From the NCBI GenBank assembly GCA_949283905.1, contig CASDUB010000242.1:1-16028 (forward strand): DNA of 16,028 nucleotides, in the 5' to 3' direction. Made by a program: the position numbers and the translations under genes. This DNA is from an uncultured Lachnospiraceae bacterium (GTDB lineage Bacteria; Bacillota; Clostridia; Lachnospirales; Lachnospiraceae). Positions 1-7,494 of the stretch are shown in pieces; within the stretch, counting starts at the first letter, position 1; each line of letters begins with the position of its first letter. The notes under the pieces were generated by a model. That model made no database searches. It was not told the DNA's origin and saw nothing but the letters and a program-made list of their open reading frames with translations.

Positions 1-54
1 AACTGCCTCTAAAATAGCGTCTAATACTGTCTGTCTGATTGATTCATAAATCAT
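1..54 (-). CDS. N-terminus of unidentified protein (cut by window edge)
   Basis: An ATG at 54 reads leftward off the window edge and gives 18 residues, MIYESIRQTVLDAILEAV, with no stop. A strong ribosome binding site (GGGAGGA on the minus strand, about 64-70) sits at a good distance. It lies 39 bases after the iron dehydrogenase with no terminator between, so it is probably the third gene of the leftward operon that starts with the zinc dehydrogenase. The residues look like an amphipathic helix and are too few to assign a family; no function is claimed. Confidence 0.6.
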   Translation of the reverse strand, partial: MIYESIRQTVLDAILEAV

Positions 55-93
55 GATAAATTCCTCCCTTTTACGTAAGTTTTCTGAATTAAA

Positions 94-1242
94 TTAAAAT
101 GCCTGTTTAAGAATCGCGATGATATCCTCTTTTGTTACGCCCTGACGTGGGTTGAACATAAGCGGAACCTCAAGAAGAGCGTTCTCAGCGATAACATCGA
201 AATCTTCTTCAGTAACGCCAAGCTCTGAAAGAGTTTTAATTCCGACAGTGTTCTTCAGATCGAGAAGCGCATCTGAAAGAGCATACATGTCTTTATCTTT
301 ATCGCCTGTGAGAGGAAGATTGACAGCTTTTGCAAGTTCAATCATTTCATCAGGACAGCTTGGTGCGTTAAATCTCATAACATATGGAAGAACTGTTGCG
401 TTTGCAACGCCGTGTGCAAGATGGTTACGTGCGCTGAGCGTATGAGCGATTGCATGAACAAGTCCGAGGTTTGCGTTTGAGAAGCTGTATCCTACGATGA
501 TGCAGCCGAGCATCATGTCTTCTCTTGCCTGCATATCGTTTCCGTCTTCAACTGCTTTCGGAAGAGCGTTGAAGAAGATCTTAAGAGCTTCAACAGCGTG
601 ATATCTTGTAAGTCTGTTTGAAGCGTTTGAGATATAGCTTTCGATGGCGTGTGTCATGGCATCCATACCTGTTGCAGCAGTAACGCCCTTCGGTACTGTT
701 CTTGTAAATTCAGGATCGCAGATAACCTGTGACGGAACCATTTTGTCATCGATAACAACATATTTAACAACTTTTACAGTATCTGTAAGAGCTGAAACGT
801 TTGTGATCTCGCTTGATGTTCCGGCTGTTGTAGGAATAGCGATAAGCGGAAGAACAGGATTCTTAACAAGACCGATTCCGCCGTACTGTCCGATAGGTCC
901 CGGATTTGTCATGAGTACGTTAACCGCTTTAGTAGCATCGATAGATGAACCGCCGCCTACTGCTACGAAGCCCTGTACCTGAGCGTCTTTTGCGATAGCG
1001 TACATTTTTTCGATAAGTTCGTTTGAAGGGTTTGGTTCAACGTCACCGAAAACAGTAACCTCAAGACCGTCTACTTTGTTGAGTTCGGCCATGACTTTTT
1101 CAGGAATGCCTGCGAATTTAACGCCCGGATCATGAACGAGCATGACTTTCTTAAGCCCGAGGTTTTCAATGATACCTGAAAGAGACTGGATTGCGTCTTT
1201 ACCAAATGTCAGATTGTTATGTACAAAAAACTGAAATGCCAT
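94..1242 (-). CDS. Iron-containing (group III) alcohol dehydrogenase, lactaldehyde reductase/1,3-propanediol dehydrogenase type
   Basis: The 382-residue protein has the usual length and architecture of the FucO/DhaT family of NAD(P)-dependent alcohol dehydrogenases, which interconvert aldehydes and alcohols in the cytoplasm. Visible marks are the nucleotide-binding GGGSSIDATK (96-105), the IPTTAGTSSE block (136-145), and the metal ligands D194 and H198 (in TGMDAMTHAIE), H263 and H277 (in GLVHAIAHTL..NHLAHG). The spacing of these ligands matches that known for E. coli FucO. The start has a good site, AGAAGGAGAAG, just upstream. It follows the zinc dehydrogenase by 68 bases in the same direction and probably shares its promoter. 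By family it should reduce a short aldehyde (lactaldehyde, glycolaldehyde, butyraldehyde) while regenerating NAD; the substrate cannot be read from the sequence. Confidence 0.93.
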   Translation of the reverse strand: MAFQFFVHNNLTFGKDAIQSLSGIIENLGLKKVMLVHDPGVKFAGIPEKVMAELNKVDGLEVTVFGDVEPNPSNELIEKMYAIAKDAQVQGFVAVGGGSSIDATKAVNVLMTNPGPIGQYGGIGLVKNPVLPLIAIPTTAGTSSEITNVSALTDTVKVVKYVVIDDKMVPSQVICDPEFTRTVPKGVTAATGMDAMTHAIESYISNASNRLTRYHAVEALKIFFNALPKAVEDGNDMQAREDMMLGCIIVGYSFSNANLGLVHAIAHTLSARNHLAHGVANATVLPYVMRFNAPSCPDEMIELAKAVNLPLTGDKDKDMYALSDALLDLKNTVGIKTLSELGVTEEDFDVIAENALLEVPLMFNPRQGVTKEDIIAILKQAF

Positions 1243-1310
1243 TTTTTCTTCTCCTTCTAGCTTATTGCTTTTTATTTTAATAAGTATGTCTTACTTACCG
1301 GTTTCTATGA

Positions 1311-2375
1311 TTATTCGCCGTCAGGGTTCATTCCGTTAGGAAAGAGAACTACTTTGATGGCGTCTTTACGTGTAAGCTCGATTCCTTTGTTTATCTCTTC
1401 GAGAGGAAGTCTGTAAGAGATGAAATCGGAAGCGTTAAACGCATCGGATATAGCAAGCTCGAAAGCTTTCTTTGACTGGATGTAAGAAGCACCGAAGTGT
1501 CCTTTGATCCAGATGTTGTTGTAGTGGATAAGGTTTGTATCGAGCTCTGTCATAGCGCCCTTCGGAACTCCGCCGAAGAATACCACGAGTCCGCCTTTTC
1601 TTACCATCTGAAGAGCAGGCTGCTGTGTTGCCGTTGAAGGGTTGGCGCAAATTACTTTGTCGGCGCCTTTTCCGTTTGTAAGTTTGAGAACGGCTTCAAC
1701 AGGATCTGTTTCTTTACTGTTGATGATGTGATCAGCGCCGAAAGCAGTAACCTGATCAAGACGAAGCTGGTTGATATCGATCATGATAACTGTCTTTGCA
1801 CCGCGAAGCTTAGCGACTTTAGTCATGAAGCATCCGATAGGGCCAGCGCCTACAATAACAACTACATCGTTGAAGCCTACGCCGATATTGTCTTCGCATG
1901 CGTATACAGAAGTAAGAGGCTCTCCTAAAGAAGCAGCTTCGTATTTGATGCCGTCAGGAATACGGTAGATTCCGCCGTATTTGATCTTCTCGCCGCCGAT
2001 GGCGATGTACTGGGCAAATCCGCCTGTGCCTGCGAGTTTTGCAACATGCTCGTTTTCGCAGTTTTCTGAGTGACCGCTGATGCAGTTGTCGCACTCCATA
2101 CAATATGTACCCGGGAAGAGGTATAATCTGTCGCCGACCTGATATTTTGTTTCCTCGGCTCCGATCTCGTCAACAACACCTACGATCTCGTGACCGTAAA
2201 TGAACGGATAATTTCCTTTTCTTGAATCTGAAGTAAGATTTCTTATATCTGATCCGCAAAGGCCTACTGCCATTATTTTGAGGATCACGCCGTCTGCCGG
2301 ACACTCCGGTTTTGCTACGTCTTCGTAACGGATATCGTTTGGTCCGTACATTACTGCAGCTTTCATTGTTGCCAT
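1311..2375 (-). CDS. Zinc-dependent medium-chain alcohol/polyol dehydrogenase (sorbitol/threonine dehydrogenase-like)
   Basis: The 354-residue protein belongs to the MDR zinc dehydrogenases. I place the start at the ATG at 2375, giving MATMKAAVMY, because TTAGGAGGT lies just upstream and family members begin this way. A longer in-frame reading to 2462 would run through this site and into the promoter. Catalytic-zinc residues are C40 (in GLCGSD), H62-E63 (GHE) and E151 (GEP). The structural zinc loop is intact: C92, C95, C98, C106. The Rossmann motif GAGPIG is at 176-181, and D200 at the end of the next strand suggests NAD rather than NADP. It would oxidise a polyol or other secondary alcohol to a ketone, a product type that an FGGY kinase such as the divergent neighbour could phosphorylate. 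It is the first gene of the leftward operon. Confidence 0.93.
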   Translation of the reverse strand: MATMKAAVMYGPNDIRYEDVAKPECPADGVILKIMAVGLCGSDIRNLTSDSRKGNYPFIYGHEIVGVVDEIGAEETKYQVGDRLYLFPGTYCMECDNCISGHSENCENEHVAKLAGTGGFAQYIAIGGEKIKYGGIYRIPDGIKYEAASLGEPLTSVYACEDNIGVGFNDVVVIVGAGPIGCFMTKVAKLRGAKTVIMIDINQLRLDQVTAFGADHIINSKETDPVEAVLKLTNGKGADKVICANPSTATQQPALQMVRKGGLVVFFGGVPKGAMTELDTNLIHYNNIWIKGHFGASYIQSKKAFELAISDAFNASDFISYRLPLEEINKGIELTRKDAIKVVLFPNGMNPDGE

Positions 2376-2433
2376 TTCTATACCTCCTAATATATTCACT
2401 TTTATGATCTGTGTGTCTGATCTGTATACCTGT

Positions 2434-2462
2434 ATGATACAAGGTTTTACGGAGTAAGGCAA
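2434..2462 (-). promoter_or_regulatory. Predicted promoter of the zinc dehydrogenase operon
   Basis: On the minus strand, a -35 TTGCCT (2457-2462), a 17-base spacer and a -10 TATCAT (2434-2439) predict a start near 2427 and a leader of about 50 bases. Both hexamers are imperfect, as expected for an activator-dependent promoter. The -35 is 11 bases from the nearest operator dyad. The position is the exact mirror image of the predicted kinase promoter about 2502.5. Confidence 0.55.
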
Positions 2463-2470
2463 ACTTCCAA

Positions 2471-2490
2471 TTGCCGTTATGAAACGGAAA
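2471..2490. promoter_or_regulatory. Operator 1 of the divergent region (CCGTT-N4-AACGG dyad)
   Basis: TTGCCGTTATGAAACGGAAA contains a perfect CCGTT/AACGG dyad (2474-2487) with flanking TT/AA symmetry. Its centre is about 53.5 bases upstream of the predicted zinc dehydrogenase start and 97.5 bases upstream of the predicted kinase start. A near-identical copy lies 44 bases to the right. It is probably a binding site for the local PRD regulator; the protein-site match is inference. Confidence 0.7.
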
Positions 2491-2514
2491 CTAATTCTTT
2501 TTTTAACTGTACAC

Positions 2515-2534
2515 TTGCCGTTACGAAACGGAAA
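2515..2534. promoter_or_regulatory. Operator 2 of the divergent region
   Basis: TTGCCGTTACGAAACGGAAA is identical to operator 1 except for one base in the dyad spacer, and lies in the same orientation 44 bases away (about four helical turns). Its dyad (2518-2531) is centred about 53.5 bases upstream of the predicted kinase start, ending 11 bases before the -35. Each operator is thus the promoter-proximal site for one gene and the distal site for the other. Confidence 0.7.
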
Positions 2535-2542
2535 TTAAACAA

Positions 2543-2571
2543 TTGTAAAGCATATATAATTTTGTTATAGT
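2543..2571 (+). promoter_or_regulatory. Predicted promoter of the FGGY kinase gene
   Basis: A -35 TTGTAA (2543-2548), 17-base spacer and -10 TATAGT (2566-2571) predict a start near 2578 and a leader of about 85 bases. A TATAAT at 2555-2560 has no acceptable -35 at 17 bases, so it is less likely. The exact symmetry with the opposite promoter supports this choice. Confidence 0.5.
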
Positions 2572-2662
2572 GTTATAAAATAGTTCGGAATATTTTATTG
2601 ATATTGTACCGATTGTATAGTTAAGGCGAAAATGCCGGATCGATTAAATACGGAGGTTGAAT

Positions 2663-4222
2663 ATGGTTTTAAAAGAAAATTATCTGCTTGGCATGGATCT
2701 GGGTACGACTAACATTAAAGCTAATATTATGGATGAGGACGGAGAGGTAATCGCTACCGCCTCAAGACCCAATACGCCTATCATGCCGGGACCCGGAATG
2801 GTGGAGCAGGATCCGAGACAGTGGTGGGACAATGCATGTTCCATATTAAAAGAGATAACGAAAGAAGCGGGAGAAGAGGTCGTAAAAAGAATCCGCGGAA
2901 TAAGCGTAAGTTCTCAGATCATATCTCTTGTACCTGTAAGAAAAGACGGAACTCCGGTGCGCAACGCCATAACATATCAGGATACAAGATCGGCAGGAGA
3001 GCTTGAATACATAGTAAACGCCCTCGGATATGACAATTATGCATCGATCATGGGAGCACCGCCAAGCGTTGCTTTCCTTACTACAAAACTTTTATGGTAC
3101 AGAAGAAACGAGCCTGAAAATTTCGCGAAAACAGAAGGCCTTGTTCAGGCGAACGGATATATAAACTTAAAACTTACAGGAAATATAGCAATAGATCTGG
3201 ATTGCGCGTCCCGAAGCCAGTGCATGGATGTTAAGACTCAGAAATGGTCAAAAGAGATCGGCGATGTTATCGGCGTCGATCTTGAGAAACTCATGCCGCA
3301 GCCTGTAAAGATAACGGAGATAATCGGCTATGTTACTGAAGAAGCTGCAAAAGAAACAGGTCTTATCAGCGGAATACCTGTATGCGCCGGAGCATCTGAC
3401 GCCATGGCGTCTATGTATGCGACAGGAATTTCCAAACTCGGCGAGGTAGGCGAAGCTTCCGGAACAACATCTCTTTTATTTACGGGAACTACAAAACTCG
3501 GAAAATATTCCGATCCTGTAGTTACTTTCCCATGCGCTATCGACGGCATGCCCTATCTTTATGATGCTCCTATTCAGACATCGGGAGCGGCTGTTAAATG
3601 GTTCCTTGACACATGGGGAACTGCAGAAAAAGCAGAAGCGGCTAAACTCGGAATGAATGATTTTGCTTATATAAATAAGATCGCCGAAGAAGTAAAACCG
3701 GGCTCTGAGGGTATTATGTTTTTCCCGTACCTGCTCGGAGAAAGAGCACCCCTTTGGAATTCGCACGCAAAAGGCATGTTCATAGGAATGTCCCTTACAT
3801 CTACGAGAGATCAGTTCTTCCGCGCGGTATTTGAAGGAACGGCATACGCCGTAAGACATGTAATAAGTACTGTTTCGGAGATATCGGGAATCAAACCGAC
3901 GGCTTTGAGAATCGCCGGAGGCGGTGCCAAATCTATCACATGGTGCAGGATCAAAGCTTCCATGCTTCATGTGCCTGTTTATACTCTTGATGATAAATCT
4001 GGAGACGTTCCGTTCGGAGACGTGCTCATTGCCGGAAATGCAGTAGGAGTGTTCCCTGAACTTACAAAGACGATTCAGAAGATCGTAAAAGTCAAAGAAG
4101 TTATAGACCCTGTTCCTGAATGGGAAGAGGCGTATGATAAATTATTCCCGTATTACGTGGATATGTATAAGCATCTTGATGAGGATCTTAAGAAATATAA
4201 AAAGACTGTAGATTCGATTTGA
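2663..4222 (+). CDS. FGGY-family carbohydrate kinase, xylulokinase-like, substrate unknown
   Basis: The 519-residue protein is a full-length FGGY kinase, which transfers the ATP gamma-phosphate to a sugar or sugar alcohol in the cytoplasm. The start at 2663 is six bases after GGAGG; an in-frame TTG at 2657 abuts that site and is rejected. The N-terminal phosphate loop MDLGTTNIK is at 11-19, the probable catalytic base D246 is in CAGASDAMAS, and the C-terminal nucleotide motif AGGGAKS is at 418-424. KLLWYRRNEPE (143-152) resembles the xylulokinase signature. The substrate loop usually reading SGQMHG in xylulokinases is here SSQIIS (83-88), so D-xylulose is doubtful. The gene is transcribed alone, divergent from two dehydrogenases and ended by a terminator. 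It probably phosphorylates a ketose or related compound made by that pathway. Confidence 0.92.
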   Translation: MVLKENYLLGMDLGTTNIKANIMDEDGEVIATASRPNTPIMPGPGMVEQDPRQWWDNACSILKEITKEAGEEVVKRIRGISVSSQIISLVPVRKDGTPVRNAITYQDTRSAGELEYIVNALGYDNYASIMGAPPSVAFLTTKLLWYRRNEPENFAKTEGLVQANGYINLKLTGNIAIDLDCASRSQCMDVKTQKWSKEIGDVIGVDLEKLMPQPVKITEIIGYVTEEAAKETGLISGIPVCAGASDAMASMYATGISKLGEVGEASGTTSLLFTGTTKLGKYSDPVVTFPCAIDGMPYLYDAPIQTSGAAVKWFLDTWGTAEKAEAAKLGMNDFAYINKIAEEVKPGSEGIMFFPYLLGERAPLWNSHAKGMFIGMSLTSTRDQFFRAVFEGTAYAVRHVISTVSEISGIKPTALRIAGGGAKSITWCRIKASMLHVPVYTLDDKSGDVPFGDVLIAGNAVGVFPELTKTIQKIVKVKEVIDPVPEWEEAYDKLFPYYVDMYKHLDEDLKKYKKTVDSI

Positions 4223-4232
4223 ATATAGCAAA

Positions 4233-4263
4233 AGCCGCGGTATAATGCCGCGGCTGATTTTTT
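4233..4263 (+). terminator. Intrinsic terminator after the kinase, possibly bidirectional
   Basis: AGCCGCGG (4233-4240) pairs perfectly with CCGCGGCT (4248-4255) across a 7-base loop and is followed by six Ts (4258-4263). It lies in the 55 bases between convergent genes. On the minus strand the stem is followed by TTTTGC, so it may also end the regulator transcript less efficiently. Confidence 0.9.
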
Positions 4264-4277
4264 GCTGTTTGCCAGAT

Positions 4278-6197
4278 CTAAAATGTATCGTCCATAAAAG
4301 AATCGAGAAGTTCCGGATTTTGTGAAAGACAGCGCGCGAAGAAATAAAACCAGCCGAGCTGCTTTTTGTCTTTTGTCGGAAGGATCAGATACATGATCGT
4401 CTGTACGCTTCTTAAGTGCTTCCATGAGATCGATTTGGTCAGCGTTGCCAGAGAAATCACGGGATCCGTTACTGAATCGTCCGTCTGATAGATAAACAGG
4501 AAACCGTTTCTTAAAAGTGTATTGTAATCCACGGCCGGATCTGCATATCGTATCTGTGGAATATGCGTCCTGCTCTGAACCACAGAGCCGATGGAAGAAA
4601 GCGTCGTAATGAGGCTTTCTTTATTTTTTATATTGAAGATCAGATCGCTTTTAAAGTATTCGGAGAGCTTCTTAGGGAGCGGCCCGAATAATTGTTCACA
4701 AAGATATTTGTTTATATAAGTTTCGATCATCCGCCTGTCGTTGCGTTCCAAAAGAGGGGAAACAACTATAAGCGGGATATTTTCCTTTTTCTGAAAGTTG
4801 CTGATCTTAACTGTCGATAAGATCATATAAGGATCGTCGTCAAGGGATTTTTGCTTTGCGTGTATGGGGTACGGGCCGTTCAGATCGAGTTCGTCTCTGT
4901 AATGGTGTTTGAGCCGATTCATCATATAAAGCGTGATACTGTTGTTGGTATGACTGACGATACTTGTTTTGATGCCTGATTTCAGGTGAGAACGCTGAAG
5001 AGCGCTGTGGGCGGAAATGAAAAACGGAAACAGATAGTCGTTTTCGTCGCTTCCAAGCGCTATTTCGCACTGCTCCTCGAGAAACAGGCGTGAGTAATTT
5101 ACTATATCTCCCAAAAACGGATATTTGATACGCAGTTCGTCTCCAAAAAGATGATTTTGGATCTGCGGAGCTACTATGCCGTCAAATAAAGCCTGCACAT
5201 GCAAAGTGAGATCGATAAATAAAAAATCATCACTGGTATAATCTACGCCGAATTCGTCATAGATTGACTTTAAAAGATTGTTGACTATATGGTGACATAA
5301 TATGTCTGTATTTTCCAATGCTTTGTTTTTGGAATGGCTTGTATCGCAGAAGACCTCGAGCTGTCTTAAGATGTCGGAAAGCCATATATACTCCGAGCGT
5401 TTAAAGTCGAGATTCCAGATTTCGCTGAGCTCGCGGAGGACTTCCTGTACAAGTTCGGAAATCCTGATCTTGGAATCTGCTTCTTCGGAGTAGTGCACGG
5501 AATGACCCTGCCTTACACGATAATGCATCACGGTTATCGCAAGAGTCATATATATAAAAGCGGAGTCGTCAAGGGAAACAGACCATTTGATGAGCGAAGC
5601 TTTTAAAATATTCTGTATGGTTCGAAGTATATCCGCGCTGAATTCGTCTCGTTTTAAGACTATTCCTTCTCTTGAGTCGTAATCCCAGTATTCGGCGTAA
5701 TTTCTGATAAGAATATCGCGTCTTTTGATCTCGTTGTTTTCGAGTCTGACAAAATTTCCTTTTCGTTCCATCTGAAGATACGGATGACGGGCGGAAATCT
5801 GTTTCTTGACTGTTTTGAGGTCGTTTTCCAGAGTCGTACGGCTTACAAACATTTCGTCTTCTAAAACACCGAGCTCGCACCAGTCGTTTTCTCTTAAGAG
5901 ACGTATCATAAGAGTACGTATGCGGTCGTCTTTTGAAGCGTAACTTTCGTGTTCGGAAAAAAGTTCGATAAAAACATGCCTGTCTTTTATGGATAATGAG
6001 TAACCTTTTCCATAAAGAGGCAGGATCTGAATACCGTATGACTCAAGCTGGGAATTGATTTCTTTTATATCGCTTCGTATTGTCCGTTCTGATACATCAA
6101 GCGCTGTTGCGAGCTCTTTGCCCGAAACAGCGCCGTGTTTTTTGTTCAGAACTGAAAGCAGGTTTTTCTGTCTTGAATGCAGATTAAGTGCTTCCAT
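4278..6197 (-). CDS. PRD-domain transcriptional regulator (MtlR/LicR/BglG-like), degenerate PTS sites
   Basis: The 639-residue protein has the layout of PTS-controlled activators: an HTH_11-type domain (about 1-65, with ELATALDVSERTIRSDI as the recognition part), a second helix-turn-helix (about 88-150), two PRD-like domains (about 185-290 and 295-405), an EIIB-like segment (about 410-495) and a poorly conserved EIIA-like tail (about 510-635). Start at 6197 is preceded by GGAGGGA. By my alignment the phosphorylatable residues are mostly gone: PRD1 has A220 and S274 where histidines are expected, PRD2 keeps H333 but has F near 392, the EIIB-like loop (SHTNNS, 415-420) has no cysteine, and the EIIA-like part lacks the catalytic histidine. 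It follows the thiolase by 27 bases and is probably co-transcribed. No PTS transporter is seen. It is the likely activator acting at the four operators described here. Confidence 0.85.
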   Translation of the reverse strand: MEALNLHSRQKNLLSVLNKKHGAVSGKELATALDVSERTIRSDIKEINSQLESYGIQILPLYGKGYSLSIKDRHVFIELFSEHESYASKDDRIRTLMIRLLRENDWCELGVLEDEMFVSRTTLENDLKTVKKQISARHPYLQMERKGNFVRLENNEIKRRDILIRNYAEYWDYDSREGIVLKRDEFSADILRTIQNILKASLIKWSVSLDDSAFIYMTLAITVMHYRVRQGHSVHYSEEADSKIRISELVQEVLRELSEIWNLDFKRSEYIWLSDILRQLEVFCDTSHSKNKALENTDILCHHIVNNLLKSIYDEFGVDYTSDDFLFIDLTLHVQALFDGIVAPQIQNHLFGDELRIKYPFLGDIVNYSRLFLEEQCEIALGSDENDYLFPFFISAHSALQRSHLKSGIKTSIVSHTNNSITLYMMNRLKHHYRDELDLNGPYPIHAKQKSLDDDPYMILSTVKISNFQKKENIPLIVVSPLLERNDRRMIETYINKYLCEQLFGPLPKKLSEYFKSDLIFNIKNKESLITTLSSIGSVVQSRTHIPQIRYADPAVDYNTLLRNGFLFIYQTDDSVTDPVISLATLTKSISWKHLRSVQTIMYLILPTKDKKQLGWFYFFARCLSQNPELLDSFMDDTF

Positions 6198-6224
6198 AGT
6201 TCCCTCCGATTATAATGATGCAAA

Positions 6225-7403
6225 TTAAAGCATTTCGATGATCACTGATACACCCATGCCGCCTCCGGCACAAAGTGTTGCAACTCCGTAGCGGTTGCCG
6301 CGTTTTTTCATTTCGTACATAAGCGTGTTCATGATACGGCAGCCTGTAGCGCCTACAGGATGTCCCAGTGAGATACCGCCGCCGTTTACGTTGAGCTTGT
6401 CGTCAGGAACGCCAAGTTCTCTCTGGCAGGCAAGTACCTGAGAAGAAAAGGCCTCGTTGATCTCCCAAAGATCAATATCGTCTACTGTAAGGCCTGCTTT
6501 TTCAAGGGCTTTCTGTGTAGAGCTGATAGGACCGACGCCCATGATCTCGGGATCTACGCCTGTTGTGGCTGTAGAAACGATTCTTGCCATGATAGGGCAT
6601 CCGAGTTCTTTTGCTTTTTCTTCTTCAATAAGGATAACGCCCGCTGAAGCGTCGTTCATTCCCGAAGCGTTTCCGGCTGTTACCTTTCCGTCTTTTTTCA
6701 TTGCCGGACGAAGTTTTGCAAGGCCTTCAAGTGTTGCGTCGCGTCTTGGGTATTCGTCTGTTGTATATACTGTATCGCCTTTTCGTGAAGAAACTGTGAT
6801 AGGTATTATTTCGTCTTCAAAACGTCCTGAATCGATAGCTGCAACGGCGCGCTGCTGTGAGCGGAGTGAATAAGCGTCCATCTCTTCTCTCGTGATGCCG
6901 TATTTGTCGGCTACGTTTTCGGCTGTTATGATCATTGCAGGACCTACTCCGAGCTCTGTGAGAGAATCCCACATCGAGTCGCGCATTTCCATATGTCCGT
7001 ATTTCTGGCCGTAACGGGCGTTAAATACCATATGAGGAGCTGTACTCATGCTGTCGGAGCCTCCCGCCATGATGCAGTCGGCTTCGCCTGCTTTGATCTG
7101 ATAATATCCCATCTGTATAGCTGAAAGGGAGGATGTACAGTTACGATGTATTGTAATGCCCGGAACAGTCGTAGGAAGTCCTGCTTTAACGGCTGCAACA
7201 CGGGCAAGATTGTTTTCTCTGAAAGTTCTCTGATAGTTGCATCCCCATATAACGTCGTCGATGATAGCAGGATCGATGTTGGCGCGTTTAACGAGGTTCT
7301 GCATTACCGGAATTGTAAGTTCTGATGGTGTAAGTGTTTTGAACTGGCCGCCGATCGTTCCGATAGGAGTTCTGCAGCCTGCGACGATTACTACATTTCT
7401 CAT
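6225..7403 (-). CDS. Thiolase (acetyl-CoA acetyltransferase/3-ketoacyl-CoA thiolase)
   Basis: The 392-residue protein is a full-length thiolase, which condenses two acyl-CoA molecules or cleaves a 3-ketoacyl-CoA with CoA. The catalytic set is complete: nucleophile C89 (in HRNCTSSLSA), NEAF (316-319), H348 (in GGGISLGHPVGATG) and C378 (in LCAGGGMG). The HRNCTSS context is closer to degradative FadA-like enzymes than to classical biosynthetic ThlA, a weak hint for cleavage. Start at 7403 is preceded by AGGAG. It lies 91 bases downstream of the cyclase-family gene in the same direction, with a terminator between, and 27 bases upstream of the regulator gene. No other beta-oxidation or butyrate gene is in the window, so it probably serves the local pathway. 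Confidence 0.93.
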   Translation of the reverse strand: MRNVVIVAGCRTPIGTIGGQFKTLTPSELTIPVMQNLVKRANIDPAIIDDVIWGCNYQRTFRENNLARVAAVKAGLPTTVPGITIHRNCTSSLSAIQMGYYQIKAGEADCIMAGGSDSMSTAPHMVFNARYGQKYGHMEMRDSMWDSLTELGVGPAMIITAENVADKYGITREEMDAYSLRSQQRAVAAIDSGRFEDEIIPITVSSRKGDTVYTTDEYPRRDATLEGLAKLRPAMKKDGKVTAGNASGMNDASAGVILIEEEKAKELGCPIMARIVSTATTGVDPEIMGVGPISSTQKALEKAGLTVDDIDLWEINEAFSSQVLACQRELGVPDDKLNVNGGGISLGHPVGATGCRIMNTLMYEMKKRGNRYGVATLCAGGGMGVSVIIEML

Positions 7404-7446
7404 TATTATTCTCCTGAAATATGCGAAAGATTATTTTAAATTTCTT

Positions 7447-7477
7447 AAAAAAAGGGACTGATGAAGCAGTCCCTTTT
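7447..7477 (-). terminator. Terminator or attenuator between cyclase and thiolase genes
   Basis: An 11-bp perfect stem (7450-7460 with 7467-7477) with a 6-base loop is followed, on the minus strand, by seven Ts (7447-7453). It lies right after the cyclase-family stop codon. Only 43 bases remain before the thiolase start and I see no convincing promoter there, so thiolase and regulator may depend on partial read-through. Confidence 0.85.
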
Positions 7478-7494
7478 AAGTTTTACAAATTGAA

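Noticed and set aside
644..982. Open frame of 112 codons on the plus strand inside the iron dehydrogenase
   Set aside because: It is antisense to a gene with intact catalytic residues, has no ribosome site and no recognisable domain; a codon-bias shadow.
2515..2571. Sigma-54 promoter for the kinase, since some PRD regulators act with sigma-54
   Set aside because: No GG-N10-GC pair at -24/-12 was found, and the regulator has no AAA+ activator domain.
3476..3970. Open frame of 164 codons on the minus strand inside the FGGY kinase
   Set aside because: Antisense to a well-supported gene, composition unlike a folded protein, no ribosome site.
6457..6873. Open frame of 138 codons on the plus strand inside the thiolase
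   Set aside because: Exactly antisense to thiolase codons; Ser/Arg-rich shadow translation without start signals.
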